Below are positions 37,003 to 45,545 of a stretch of 64,000 bases of DNA, piece after piece (within the stretch, counting starts at the first letter, position 1; every line of letters starts with the position of its first letter). Made by a program: the position numbers and the translations under genes. The notes under the pieces are model-generated. The model did not search any database, had not been told where the DNA came from, and saw only the letters and a list, made by a program, of their open reading frames with translations. The stretch comes from Pedobacter sp. Hv1. Its GTDB lineage: Bacteria > Bacteroidota > Bacteroidia > Sphingobacteriales > Sphingobacteriaceae. The stretch covers positions 124,001-188,000 of the forward strand of contig NZ_LLWP01000001.1 of assembly GCF_001412215.1 (NCBI RefSeq), read 5' to 3'.

Positions 37003-37611
37003 CTACAATAGTTTTGTTACAGTTAAATAATCTATACCTGCAACTGCAGCAATAGCCTGTTCTTTATCTGTAGCTCCTATCATTAGCATTTCTTCTTTAT
37101 TTAAATGGTGTTGATCGATTACAAATTGTAAGCTTTTTATCGAAGGCTCGACTTCAAATTCTTCGGTAAAATATAATTTTAAATATTGTTCCAAACCATG
37201 CCATTCCATTTGTTTAATCTTATTGATTTGTTGCAATGGATCGCTATTAACCAACAAATAGATTTCTTTACGTTCTACTACAATTTCTTGTAAAAACGAC
37301 AATACTTGCTGAAACAACAATAGTTTTAATGGTAATCTTGCATTTTGATGAAGGAGTGCAAAATTGACCTTATATTTTTCGGGGATATTAAATTTCACAG
37401 CCGTTTTTTCAAAAATAGCTTCCGCTCCATGAGCAGCAAATTCGTCTTGCATGAAAGCAATTACCGCTTTTGAATCTAACTGTTCCGAATAGGTCATAAA
37501 TTCTGAAAACAAGTAATATACCTGCAACAAATAATCTTTTTCAGGATACAAAACATTATCCAAGCCTAAAACAAATGCTTTTTTATTTTCTATATATTGT
37601 TCGAATGCCAC
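37003..37611 (-). CDS. Degenerate HAD-superfamily protein, probably not a phosphatase
   Basis: 202 residues laid out like a HAD hydrolase (pyrimidine 5'-nucleotidase-like), but with the catalytic set eroded. Motif I reads VLGLDNVLYP (14-23), with Gly16 where the nucleophilic Asp belongs. Motif II is LLVNS, with Val121 for the usual Thr or Ser. Motif III shows Glu155 before Pro where Lys is expected, and motif IV reads MIGATDKE, with Ala180 for the Asp of GDxxxD. The fold is probably intact but phosphate chemistry is unlikely. It lies 10 bp after the pre-ATP-grasp gene, third in a three-gene unit. Confidence 0.7.
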   Translation of the reverse strand: MAFEQYIENKKAFVLGLDNVLYPEKDYLLQVYYLFSEFMTYSEQLDSKAVIAFMQDEFAAHGAEAIFEKTAVKFNIPEKYKVNFALLHQNARLPLKLLLFQQVLSFLQEIVVERKEIYLLVNSDPLQQINKIKQMEWHGLEQYLKLYFTEEFEVEPSIKSLQFVIDQHHLNKEEMLMIGATDKEQAIAAVAGIDYLTVTKLL

Positions 37612-37621
37612 TGAAAGAGAA

Positions 37622-38110
37622 TTAAATGGTAATTAGCGCTAAATTGAGTTGCCCATCATCTTCACTCACATAATAGGCACCATTTAAATGAGTTGCCTGG
37701 GCTAAAGCTATAAGCGTTTCATTTGGTTCTGTGGCAAAAATCAGGTTTCCATGATTAAAAACTGCCCAGTTCGTTGATTTTTTCGAATTAAGATACTGCA
37801 TTAAATCTCCTTGATTGGGCAATAGCACCTCAATATTAAATTCTTTAAATAATATCGTTGCCTTAGCTAGTGCTTCTATCTCAAAATCATGAAGTGGTAA
37901 AATTGCGGCTACATTTTCATCCAAACAATTATTTAAGAGTGTATGGGCTAACGTATCTTCATTTTTAGCGCCAAGACTAACAAATCGATAAGCAGCAGAG
38001 GAGAATGAAGGCACCTCATCGTAATCTGCCAACACCATTTCATGTTCGGTAAATGCCTTTAACAGTTTTAAAGCTGTGGCCGATTTACCTCCTGTAATTA
38101 ATATTTTCAA
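37622..38110 (-). CDS. Stand-alone pre-ATP-grasp-like domain protein
   Basis: 162 residues beginning MKILITGGKSATALKLLKAF, the Rossmann-like opening of ATP-grasp ligases of the carbamoyl-phosphate-synthase/PylC type. It continues through ILPLHDFEIEALAKA as those N-terminal domains do. The ATP-grasp catalytic domain that normally follows is absent; the last 50 residues (NLIFATEPNETLIALAQAT) are different. There is no sign of frameshift in the sequence that follows, because the HAD-like gene begins 10 bp later. It may bind a small ligand or act with that protein. Function unknown. Confidence 0.6.
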   Translation of the reverse strand: MKILITGGKSATALKLLKAFTEHEMVLADYDEVPSFSSAAYRFVSLGAKNEDTLAHTLLNNCLDENVAAILPLHDFEIEALAKATILFKEFNIEVLLPNQGDLMQYLNSKKSTNWAVFNHGNLIFATEPNETLIALAQATHLNGAYYVSEDDGQLNLALITI

Positions 38111-38118
38111 TTTTCTAA

Positions 38119-38769
38119 TTAAATTATAAAACCATCTTTCATGGTCACTATGCGGTCGCTAATTTTTGCCAAGTCTTCATTATGTGTTACAATCACAAAA
38201 GTTTGGTTAAAATTATCGCGTAAATTAATAAATAACTGATGCAAAGCACTGGCATTGGCCGAGTCCAGATTTCCAGAAGGTTCATCTGCCAATACAATAG
38301 CAGGATCATTGATCAAAGCCCTGGCTACAGCAATACGTTGTTGCTCGCCTCCCGATAACTGATTGGGCTTATGGTCTGCCCGTTCTCTCAAGCCCAAAAG
38401 ATCTAATAATTCGTATGCTCTTTTCTCTGCATCCTTTTTGCTTTTTTTGGCAATATAAGCTGGAATGCATATATTTTCTAAAGCTGTAAACTCTGGCAAC
38501 AAATGATGAAACTGAAAGATAAAACCAATATTCTGATTTCTGAAAACACTCAATAGCTCTCCAGAAAGTTTATTGATTACCGTTCCCTTTAATTCTACTG
38601 TTCCTTCATCTGGTTTATCCAAACTACCTAAAATGTGCAATAGTGTACTTTTACCAGCGCCAGATGCGCCAATAATGCTCACTATTTCTCCTTTTGCAAC
38701 CTCAAAGTCTACCCCTTTTAAGATAGATAGTGTTCCATATGCTTTTTTAATTCCTGTAGCTTTTAGCAT
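38119..38769 (-). CDS. LolD/MacB-type ABC transporter ATP-binding protein
   Basis: 216 residues with a full ABC set: Walker [10 protein letters not shown] (34-42), Q loop [12 protein letters not shown], signature LSGGEQQR, Walker [11 protein letters not shown] and H-loop VTHNEDL. It belongs to the group that powers LolCE-like lipoprotein release or MacB-like extrusion. No permease is adjacent: the next two genes encode the pre-ATP-grasp and HAD-like proteins, 8 and 10 bp apart. The membrane partner must therefore lie elsewhere. Confidence 0.88.
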   Translation of the reverse strand: MLKATGIKKAYGTLSILKGVDFEVAKGEIVSIIGASGAGKSTLLHILGSLDKPDEGTVELKGTVINKLSGELLSVFRNQNIGFIFQFHHLLPEFTALENICIPAYIAKKSKKDAEKRAYELLDLLGLRERADHKPNQLSGGEQQRIAVARALINDPAIVLADEPSGNLDSANASALHQLFINLRDNFNQTFVIVTHNEDLAKISDRIVTMKDGFII

Positions 38770-39071
38770 TTGGCAAAGTTACACAATTGTTTAATTGGTT
38801 AATTGCTCAATTGTGTAATTGTATTATTAGGCGAACGCACCTTTACCTTAAAAGCTGGAAGTAAAAGATCAGTTGACGGTTTTCAGTTGGCAGTTGCCAA
38901 CAAAAAGGAACTCCTACTATCACAACTTAAGACAAATAACTAATAGGTATTAGGTCTTTCTACTTCCTACCAAGTACTTTATACTTTTAAAGTAAATACT
39001 TTCTACTAAAATGCAGCTTACTATTTGTATAAAGCATTTGAAATTGTAGATTTGAGCAAATTTTTGAGCAA
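38770..39071. repeat. Octamer and heptamer repeats upstream of sucC
   Basis: 38785-38824 is five AATTGnnn octamers at an exact 8-base step. From about 38860 to 38905 there are 7-base-phased CAGTTGA and CAGTTGC-type units, and about 38955-39010 holds TACTTCC and TACTTTA-type units, also mostly 7-base phased. The sucC promoter is at the right end. No gene or terminator is visible. Confidence 0.75.
39024..39054 (+). promoter_or_regulatory. Promoter of sucC
   Basis: TTTG at 39024-39027 and TAGATTTG at 39047-39054 are separated by 19 bases, the expected spacing for a Bacteroidota promoter. The ATG is at 39072, giving a leader of about 13 bases. Confidence 0.75.
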
Positions 39072-40262
39072 ATGAATATCCACGAATATCAAGGTAAACA
39101 AATTTTAAAGAGTTTTGGCGTTGCTGTACAAGAAGGCATTGTAGCTGAGACTGTTGATCAGGCTGTAGAAGCGGCTAAGAAAATGAAAACTGACTATAAC
39201 TCTGACTGGGTTGTGATTAAAGCACAAATCCATGCAGGTGGTAGAGGTAAAGGTGGCGGTGTAAAGCTGGCTAAAAACTTAGATGAGGTTAAACAAAGAG
39301 CTACCGATATTTTAGGTATGCAATTGGTTACACCACAAACTGGTGCAGAAGGCAAAAAAGTACACAAAATTTTGGTTGCCCAGGATGTTTATTATCCAGG
39401 TGCATCTGAAACTAAAGAGTTTTATGTGAGTGTTTTATTAAACCGTGCAAACGGAACTAACATTATCATGTATAGTACTGAAGGCGGAATGGACATTGAA
39501 GAGGTTGCAGAACACGCCCCTCATTTAATTTTCAAAGAAGAAATTGATCCTAAAGTTGGTTTACAAGGTTTCCAAGCTCGTAAAATTGCTTTTAACCTAG
39601 GTTTATCTGGTGCAGCACATAAAGAAATGGTAAAGTTCATTACTGCACTTTATAAAGCTTATGATGCTACAGATTCTTCAATGTTTGAAATCAACCCGGT
39701 TTTAAAAACCAGTGATGATAAAATTATAGCTGTTGACGCAAAGGTTGATCTAGATGAGAACGCTTTGTTCCGTCACCCTGATTATGCAGCAATGCGTGAT
39801 AAATTGGAAGAAGATCCAACTGATGTTGAAGCGAGCGAAAGCAACTTGAACTATGTTAAACTTGATGGTAACGTTGGCTGTATGGTTAATGGTGCTGGTT
39901 TAGCGATGGCTACAATGGATATCATTAAAATTGCTGGAGGCGAGCCTGCCAACTTCTTAGACGTTGGTGGAACTGCTAATGCAACTACCGTAAAAGCAGG
40001 TTTCAATATCATTTTAAAAGACCCTAATGTTAAAGCAATATTGATCAATATCTTTGGTGGTATTGTACGTTGCGATAGAGTTGCACAAGGTGTGATTGAC
40101 GCTTATAAAGAAATTGGCGATGTACCAGTTCCTATTATTTGCCGTTTACAAGGTACAAATGCAGTTGAAGCAAAACAATTAATTGACGATTCTGGCTTAA
40201 AGGTTTACTCGGCAATTGCCTTGAAAGATGCAGCCGACCTAGTAACTAAAGTATTAGCATAA
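39072..40262 (+). CDS. sucC: Succinyl-CoA synthetase (ADP-forming) beta subunit
   Basis: 396 residues. The TCA-cycle enzyme makes succinate from succinyl-CoA with formation of ATP or GTP. MNIHEYQGKQILKSFGV opens an ATP-grasp domain with IHAGGRGKGGGVKLA as nucleotide loop. The C-terminal CoA-ligase part has LDGNVGCMVNGAGLAMAT and INIFGGIVRCDRVAQGV. The length is normal. The alpha subunit sucD is not next to it; a strong terminator closes the transcript, so the two subunit genes are split in this genome. Confidence 0.96.
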   Translation: MNIHEYQGKQILKSFGVAVQEGIVAETVDQAVEAAKKMKTDYNSDWVVIKAQIHAGGRGKGGGVKLAKNLDEVKQRATDILGMQLVTPQTGAEGKKVHKILVAQDVYYPGASETKEFYVSVLLNRANGTNIIMYSTEGGMDIEEVAEHAPHLIFKEEIDPKVGLQGFQARKIAFNLGLSGAAHKEMVKFITALYKAYDATDSSMFEINPVLKTSDDKIIAVDAKVDLDENALFRHPDYAAMRDKLEEDPTDVEASESNLNYVKLDGNVGCMVNGAGLAMATMDIIKIAGGEPANFLDVGGTANATTVKAGFNIILKDPNVKAILINIFGGIVRCDRVAQGVIDAYKEIGDVPVPIICRLQGTNAVEAKQLIDDSGLKVYSAIALKDAADLVTKVLA

Positions 40263-40292
40263 GAATAAAGTAGCTTAAAGCTATTCAATATA

Positions 40293-40328
40293 AAAAAGAC
40301 CAGTCGAAAATTCGGCTGGTCTTTTTTT
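40293..40328 (+). terminator. Terminator of sucC
   Basis: Stem AAAAAGACCAGTCG (40293-40306) with CGGCTGGTCTTTTT (40313-40326), one G-T pair, 6-base loop, T run. Confidence 0.93.
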
Positions 40329-40796
40329 ATAGTCGAGATTGAGGTTGTATTTGAAGTAAGTTAAAGTTCACTGCCATTTTAAAACCATTTAGTAAATGAA
40401 AAAGCTCTGGCCATCCAACCAGAGCTTTAATCAAACCAAATATAAATGTACTTTTTTGTATGAACAGGTCAAATATAATGAAATTTCATTTAAAAAATCA
40501 TATTAATTTTATTTTTTATCTATTTTTTTATAAAAAATAGATAAAATAAATCACATTAATTAAAATATTACACATTTAAACACAATATAAATCAAATAAA
40601 ACACATACAAATTGAAAATTAACAGAAATAATGACTAATAATTATAAATTTTTAACATTAAAAGATAAAAATACCATATTACTTGACAAAAAATCAAAAT
40701 AAATAATTATTTATTAAAAAAAAACAAAAAATAACCCATAAAAAAAAGTTCATTCCATTCAGGTATATTTGTTAACCAAAATATTGAACAATACAT
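40329..40796. other. Very AT-rich gap with an orphan hairpin and a long inverted repeat
   Basis: No gene is visible. A 10-bp perfect hairpin, AAAGCTCTGG (40401-40410) with CCAGAGCTTT (40419-40428), would work as a terminator on the minus strand, but no minus-strand gene lies to its right for several hundred bases. A 15-bp perfect inverted repeat follows (TTTTATCTATTTTTT at 40514-40528 and its complement at 40532-40546). 40440-40760 is almost entirely A and T. Confidence 0.6.
40764..40771 (+). promoter_or_regulatory. -7 promoter element of the GAF kinase gene
   Basis: TATATTTG matches TAnnTTTG, 25 bases before the ATG at 40797, at the edge of the AT-rich island. Confidence 0.55.
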
Positions 40797-41999
40797 ATGA
40801 GCAGCTTTTCATTTCCAAAGTCCATCATTCCAGCAAACGACAATGAGCGTATACAAAAGCTGCATACCTACGATATTTTGGATACACCAACCGAACACAC
40901 TTTCGATAAAATTGCCATTCTAGCTGCGCAAATATTCGACACCCCTATTGCCCAAGTAACTTTTGTAGATCGCGAACGCGTTTTCTTCAAAACCAATATC
41001 AGCCCATTGGCTGCCACCGAGATCGATAGAAAAGACAGCTTTTGCTCTGTAGCCATATTAAATGACGATATTACATTGATTGAGAATACGCTCGAAATAC
41101 CTGAGCTCCTTAGTAATCCATTTGTAGCTATGGAAAATGGGGTGCGGTTTTACGCTGGCGCACCATTAAAAACAATTGAAGGCTTACAATTGGGTACACT
41201 TTGCGTTTTAGACATCCAACCAAGAGCAGTAAGCCCCAAACAACTAAAGATGCTAGAAACCTTATCGTCTATTGTAATGGACGAGCTTGAGCTACGTTTA
41301 GCTACCCGTAAAGCCCTACGCACACAAACAGATATGATGAACAGAATTGTTCACGATCTTAAAAATCCAAACACCACCATTTCTCTTTCGGCCGAACTGA
41401 TCAAAAGAAAAGCTGATGATCCCAAAATTGTAGCCGACTTTGCTGATAGAATTAAAACATCGGCCAATAATGTACTCACAAGTCTAAACAACCTCTTAGA
41501 TCTATCTCAAATAGAAAATGGCAGCTTTAGGTTAAATATAAATGAGGTCGATGTTTTTAACATCCTATCCAACACAAAAAAGAATTTTCAACTCATTGCC
41601 CAACAAAAGAGACAGCACATTAAAATTTCTTGCAATTGCACGCCTATCATTCTAGCAGATGCAACAAGATTGCAAGATGCTTTTGAAAATCTCTTAAGCA
41701 ATGCTTTAAAATATGCAGAACCAGACACAGAAGTCCATATCAATGTAAGCCCAACAACAAACAAAGAGCTATTGATCGAATTTAAAGATCAAGGACAGGG
41801 TTTACTCCCAGAAGACATGGATCGATTATTTATCAAGTTTGCTAAACTAAGTGCTGTACCTACCGGAAAGGAACACTCTAATGGCATAGGCTTATCTATC
41901 GTTAAAATGCTTATCGAACTACACAATGGAAAAGTTTGGGCAGAAAGTGAAGGCAAAAACAAAGGTGCTTCGTTTTTTATCCTCCTCCCTATCGATTAA
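40797..41999 (+). CDS. GAF-domain sensor histidine kinase (orphan)
   Basis: 400 residues, soluble. A GAF-type domain at about 25-160 (FDTPIAQVTFVDRERVFFK, FYAGAPLKTIEGLQLGTLC) precedes a HisKA dimerisation helix with H-box MNRIVHDLKNPNTTISL and an HATPase domain (N box ENLLSNALKYA, G1 DQGQGLL, G2 NGIGLSIVK). The GAF signal is unknown. No response regulator is adjacent. Its stop codon directly abuts the stop of the convergent kinase gene, with no bases between. Confidence 0.88.
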   Translation: MSSFSFPKSIIPANDNERIQKLHTYDILDTPTEHTFDKIAILAAQIFDTPIAQVTFVDRERVFFKTNISPLAATEIDRKDSFCSVAILNDDITLIENTLEIPELLSNPFVAMENGVRFYAGAPLKTIEGLQLGTLCVLDIQPRAVSPKQLKMLETLSSIVMDELELRLATRKALRTQTDMMNRIVHDLKNPNTTISLSAELIKRKADDPKIVADFADRIKTSANNVLTSLNNLLDLSQIENGSFRLNINEVDVFNILSNTKKNFQLIAQQKRQHIKISCNCTPIILADATRLQDAFENLLSNALKYAEPDTEVHINVSPTTNKELLIEFKDQGQGLLPEDMDRLFIKFAKLSAVPTGKEHSNGIGLSIVKMLIELHNGKVWAESEGKNKGASFFILLPID

Positions 42000-43328
42000 T
42001 TAAGCCAATTTGAATGAAAGATAAAATATAGAACCTTCGTCTACATTACTTTCGAACCAGATTTTACCTCCTTGCAGATCGGTATATTCTTTGCACAACA
42101 ATAAGCCTAAGCCAATTCCTCTTTCATTATGCGTACCAAAGGTTGAAGATGCTTTTAGCCTAAACAGCTTCTCTTGCTGTACGGGATCAATTCCACGGCC
42201 ATTATCTTTAATCTTGATCTGGCAATGGTCATTGTCTACCAATGTGCTCACTGTAATTAAACCATCAGGTTGCGTAAATTTAATGGCATTACTTACCAAG
42301 TTACGCAATACCAATTGAAACATATTTTGATCGGCTATAATGGCAAAATCTTCATCACTCGAAATTACCAGCTCCACTCCTTTTCTAAGGGCGATATTCT
42401 TTTCTATACTTAAACCATTCAGCAACGCTTCTCTTACCGGCAAAACGACCAAATCTACATGCGCACCTTCCATTTGCGTTTTAGACCACGACAATAGATT
42501 GGTTAACATATCTGAAGTGTCTCTTGTAATTTGAAGGAGCTGTTGTTCAAGACTCATTCGTTCTTCTTGGTCAATATCGTGCTCGGTTAAAATCTCTAAA
42601 TAACTTTGAATAGAACTTAAGGGCGATCTAATATCGTGGGTTACAATAGAAAACAATTTGTTTTTCTCTACATTCAACCTTTCAAGCTCACTGTTTTGCT
42701 CTATAATCCTTGTATTTTGCGCTTCAATTGCGATGTTCTTTTTCAGCACCAAAATTCTTTCATAATCATAGTTCTCCCTGATGTAACTGATGGCAAAATA
42801 GATCAATACCACCACAACCAAATAGGTAACACCAAAATCTATTGTTTTACTTAATGGATCGGCATAAGCATTAGGTATCAACTGAGGATCAAGATATTCT
42901 ACAATTAAAATAGTCAATACCAAAACTACATTGATGGGAAGCCATATTTTAAAATGCGCTTTTGGAATTATCGCTACAATCATTAAAAACACCAAAGAGA
43001 ATAGCAATAAATTTGGTCCGTATACTCCCGAATTGTAAAAGTAATTGATGGCAAAACAGACATTGCAAATGAGACAAAACAACTTGATACCAAACGAGGA
43101 CCTTCTTTTGAAACGAGAAATATAATAAAGATAGGCTGAGAACAATACACCAAAAACACAAAGAAAGCCCGGCACAACCAACCCTATAAAAAAGTTAAAT
43201 GGCACCTCGAAACACATGGTAATAAAAGCGATGATACAAACGGTATTAAAAATCCTCTCTTCTAAAGAAAATAAATTAGGATCGCCAATAAGTCTTTTAC
43301 CGTTTAGCTTTTTTAAGAGGTCGAGCAC
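42000..43328 (-). CDS. Membrane-bound sensor histidine kinase (orphan)
   Basis: 442 residues. About six hydrophobic segments occupy residues 28-200, then a short coiled coil (QNTRIIEQNSELERLNVEK), HisKA with the phospho-accepting His in IVTHDIRSPLSSIQSYL, and HATPase with N box LRNLVSNAIKF, G1 DNGRGID and G2 GIGLGLLLCK. There is no periplasmic sensor domain of note, so the membrane part itself may sense. No response regulator gene is nearby. It is convergent with and touching the GAF kinase gene. Confidence 0.88.
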   Translation of the reverse strand: MLDLLKKLNGKRLIGDPNLFSLEERIFNTVCIIAFITMCFEVPFNFFIGLVVPGFLCVFGVLFSAYLYYISRFKRRSSFGIKLFCLICNVCFAINYFYNSGVYGPNLLLFSLVFLMIVAIIPKAHFKIWLPINVVLVLTILIVEYLDPQLIPNAYADPLSKTIDFGVTYLVVVVLIYFAISYIRENYDYERILVLKKNIAIEAQNTRIIEQNSELERLNVEKNKLFSIVTHDIRSPLSSIQSYLEILTEHDIDQEERMSLEQQLLQITRDTSDMLTNLLSWSKTQMEGAHVDLVVLPVREALLNGLSIEKNIALRKGVELVISSDEDFAIIADQNMFQLVLRNLVSNAIKFTQPDGLITVSTLVDNDHCQIKIKDNGRGIDPVQQEKLFRLKASSTFGTHNERGIGLGLLLCKEYTDLQGGKIWFESNVDEGSIFYLSFKLA

Positions 43329-43440
43329 AATTAAGAATGGGTTTTAGCAAAAACAAACTTAATCATATTCCTTGGGAAAGAAAAAACGATTTTATAAAAA
43401 CTTAAGCCCAAACAAATGAGGTTTTTTAGGTTTAAATCCT

Positions 43441-43448
43441 TATTTTTG
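43441..43448 (+). promoter_or_regulatory. -7 promoter element of asnS
   Basis: TATTTTTG matches TAnnTTTG, 24 bases before the ATG at 43472. Confidence 0.55.
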
Positions 43449-43471
43449 ACGCCCTTATAAAGCTATTGAGC

Positions 43472-44908
43472 ATGATACAGAGAGAAAAAATAAAAGACCT
43501 GCTGGATTCTACAGCATTTGATACAGAAGTTAGGGTAATGGGTTGGGTTCGCACCTTTCGCAATAACCAGTTTATCGCATTGAATGATGGATCTTGCATG
43601 GGCAATATCCAAATTGTAGTAGATTTTGCCAATACGCCAGAAGAACTTTTAAAACGCATTACTACTGGTGCTGCCATTGCCGTTGTAGGTACTTTGGTAG
43701 AGTCTTTGGGTAAAGGTCAGAAGGTAGATATTAAAGCGGCAACTATCGAAATTCTTGGCGACAGTAATGCCGAAGAATATCCTTTACAGCCTAAAAAGCA
43801 CAGTTTAGAATTTTTAAGAGAAAAAGCGCATTTGCGTTTCCGTACCAATACTTTTAATGCCGTATTTAAAGTGCGCCATGCTTTGGCTTTTGCTATACAT
43901 CAATTTTACAACGAGCGTGGTTTTGTGTACATGCACACTCCAGTAATTACTGCAAGTGATGCAGAGGGTGCAGGCGAAATGTTTAAAGTAACGACTTTAG
44001 ATTTCGACAATACGCCACGTACAGAAGAAGGTAAAGTAGATTTTTCTGCCGACTTCTTTGGTCGCGCTACCAACTTAACCGTTTCTGGTCAGCTTGAAGG
44101 CGAATTAGCAGCAATGGCTTTTGGTCAAATCTATACTTTTGGACCAACTTTTAGGGCTGAAAATTCTAATACAACCCGCCACTTGGCTGAGTTTTGGATG
44201 ATTGAGCCTGAAATTGCTTTTGCAGATTTAGAAAACAACATGCAATTGGCCGAAGACATGATGAAATATGTGATCAACTATGCTTTGGAGAACTGCAAAG
44301 ATGAGATTGCATTTTTAAATGAACGTTTGTTGGAAGAAGAGAAATCTAAACCACAACAAGAAAGAAGTGAACTATCGTTAATTGAAAAATTAAACTTCTG
44401 TTTAGAAAACGAATTTCAGCGTTTAACTTATACCGAGGCTATCCAGATTTTAAAACATTCTAAGCCTAACCAGAAAAAACAATTCAAATATCTGATTGAC
44501 GAGTGGGGAGCTGATTTACAGAGTGAGCACGAGCGTTACTTGGTAGAGAAACATTTTAAGAAACCAGTAATTTTAACAGATTACCCTAAAGACATCAAAT
44601 CGTTTTACATGCGAATGAATGATGATGGTAAAACTGTTGCAGCAATGGATATTCTTTTCCCAGGAATTGGCGAAATGATTGGTGGCTCACAACGTGAAGA
44701 ACGTATGGATAAATTAACCCAACGTATGGAAGAAATGAATATTCCGCAGGAAGAATTGTGGTGGTATTTAGATACCCGCCGTTTTGGTTCTGCACCGCAT
44801 GCTGGTTTTGGTTTAGGTTTTGAGCGTTTGGTATTGTTCGTTACCGGTATGACCAATATTAGAGATGTGATTGCATTTCCAAGATTTCCGAAAAGCGCTG
44901 AATTTTAA
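43472..44908 (+). CDS. asnS: Asparaginyl-tRNA synthetase
   Basis: 478 residues, charges tRNA-Asn with asparagine. The N-terminal OB-fold anticodon-binding domain contains [19 protein letters not shown]. The class IIb catalytic core has motif 2 [21 protein letters not shown], whose text distinguishes AsnRS from AspRS, and motif 3 [12 protein letters not shown]. Length is normal. The start ATG at 43472 is preferred over a TTG two codons earlier, since the promoter is close and nothing is gained. With asnB in the window, the cell can make and charge asparagine directly. Confidence 0.95.
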   Translation: MIQREKIKDLLDSTAFDTEVRVMGWVRTFRNNQFIALNDGSCMGNIQIVVDFANTPEELLKRITTGAAIAVVGTLVESLGKGQKVDIKAATIEILGDSNAEEYPLQPKKHSLEFLREKAHLRFRTNTFNAVFKVRHALAFAIHQFYNERGFVYMHTPVITASDAEGAGEMFKVTTLDFDNTPRTEEGKVDFSADFFGRATNLTVSGQLEGELAAMAFGQIYTFGPTFRAENSNTTRHLAEFWMIEPEIAFADLENNMQLAEDMMKYVINYALENCKDEIAFLNERLLEEEKSKPQQERSELSLIEKLNFCLENEFQRLTYTEAIQILKHSKPNQKKQFKYLIDEWGADLQSEHERYLVEKHFKKPVILTDYPKDIKSFYMRMNDDGKTVAAMDILFPGIGEMIGGSQREERMDKLTQRMEEMNIPQEELWWYLDTRRFGSAPHAGFGLGFERLVLFVTGMTNIRDVIAFPRFPKSAEF

Positions 44909-45114
44909 TTAAAAAATAAAAATTAAACCATAGGAGTAGTGAGACTAGTGATAAAGCTATTCACTACAAACAAAACTGTCAGTCTGAGCCTGTCGAAGAC
45001 TACGAGAAACAATAACTAAAAATAAAAAATCGCTTGGTGTAATGCCAAGCGTTTTTTTATGTGTTATTTTTTTGCTCCTGTTGGCGTCCCCGCCAACAGT
45101 TATATGCTACATAA
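44909..45114. other. Gap with dispersed element, terminator and hairpin
   Basis: Holds the dispersed string TGTCAGTCTGAGCCTGTCGA (44977-44996, continuing to 45000), the asnS terminator at 45024-45058, and a perfect 9-bp hairpin CTGTTGGCG (45078-45086), loop TCCC, CGCCAACAG (45091-45099), with no T run on the strand of the converging gene. Confidence 0.7.
45024..45058 (+). terminator. Terminator of asnS
   Basis: Stem CGCTTGG (45031-45037) with CCAAGCG (45045-45051), 7-base loop, 7-T run; the A run on the left may serve the converging gene. Confidence 0.88.
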
Positions 45115-45522
45115 TTACTTCAGTTCATTCACATCATCTAAAAGAAAGCAATACTCGAATTGTTTCATTCCCGTTTTAGGATAATAACCCACCGCTTTTG
45201 GGGCAGCCAATAAAATCAGCTTTGCTTGTGGGCTTGCCAATTTCGTTTGCCTGATCAACTCTTTACCTATGCCCAGTTTCTGATAATCTTCGTCAACCGC
45301 TAAATCTGATAGATAGGTGCAAAATGCGAAATCCGTTAATGAACGAGACACACCTACCAGTTTCCCCTCACTCCTGGCAGTTACAATAAGGTTACCATGC
45401 TCCAGCATTTTAGCGATTCTTTCTGGCTCGTCAACAGGTCTTCTTTCGCCCAAGGTAGACTTTACAAGTACATTTCTAAATTCTTCAGCACTTAAATCAT
45501 TTTCTATTTGGTAATGGATCAT
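45115..45522 (-). CDS. Small GNAT-family acetyltransferase
   Basis: 135 residues, a compact GNAT fold. The acetyl-CoA loop is DLAVDEDYQKLGIGKELIRQ (about 74-93), preceded by a strand containing CTYLSD and followed by AAPKAVGYYPKTGMKQFEY. The substrate is unknown. It is 23 bp downstream of the glutamate-synthase-like gene on the same strand and is probably co-transcribed with it. Confidence 0.85.
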   Translation of the reverse strand: MIHYQIENDLSAEEFRNVLVKSTLGERRPVDEPERIAKMLEHGNLIVTARSEGKLVGVSRSLTDFAFCTYLSDLAVDEDYQKLGIGKELIRQTKLASPQAKLILLAAPKAVGYYPKTGMKQFEYCFLLDDVNELK

Positions 45523-45545
45523 GTGGTATGGATAGTTTGATATAA

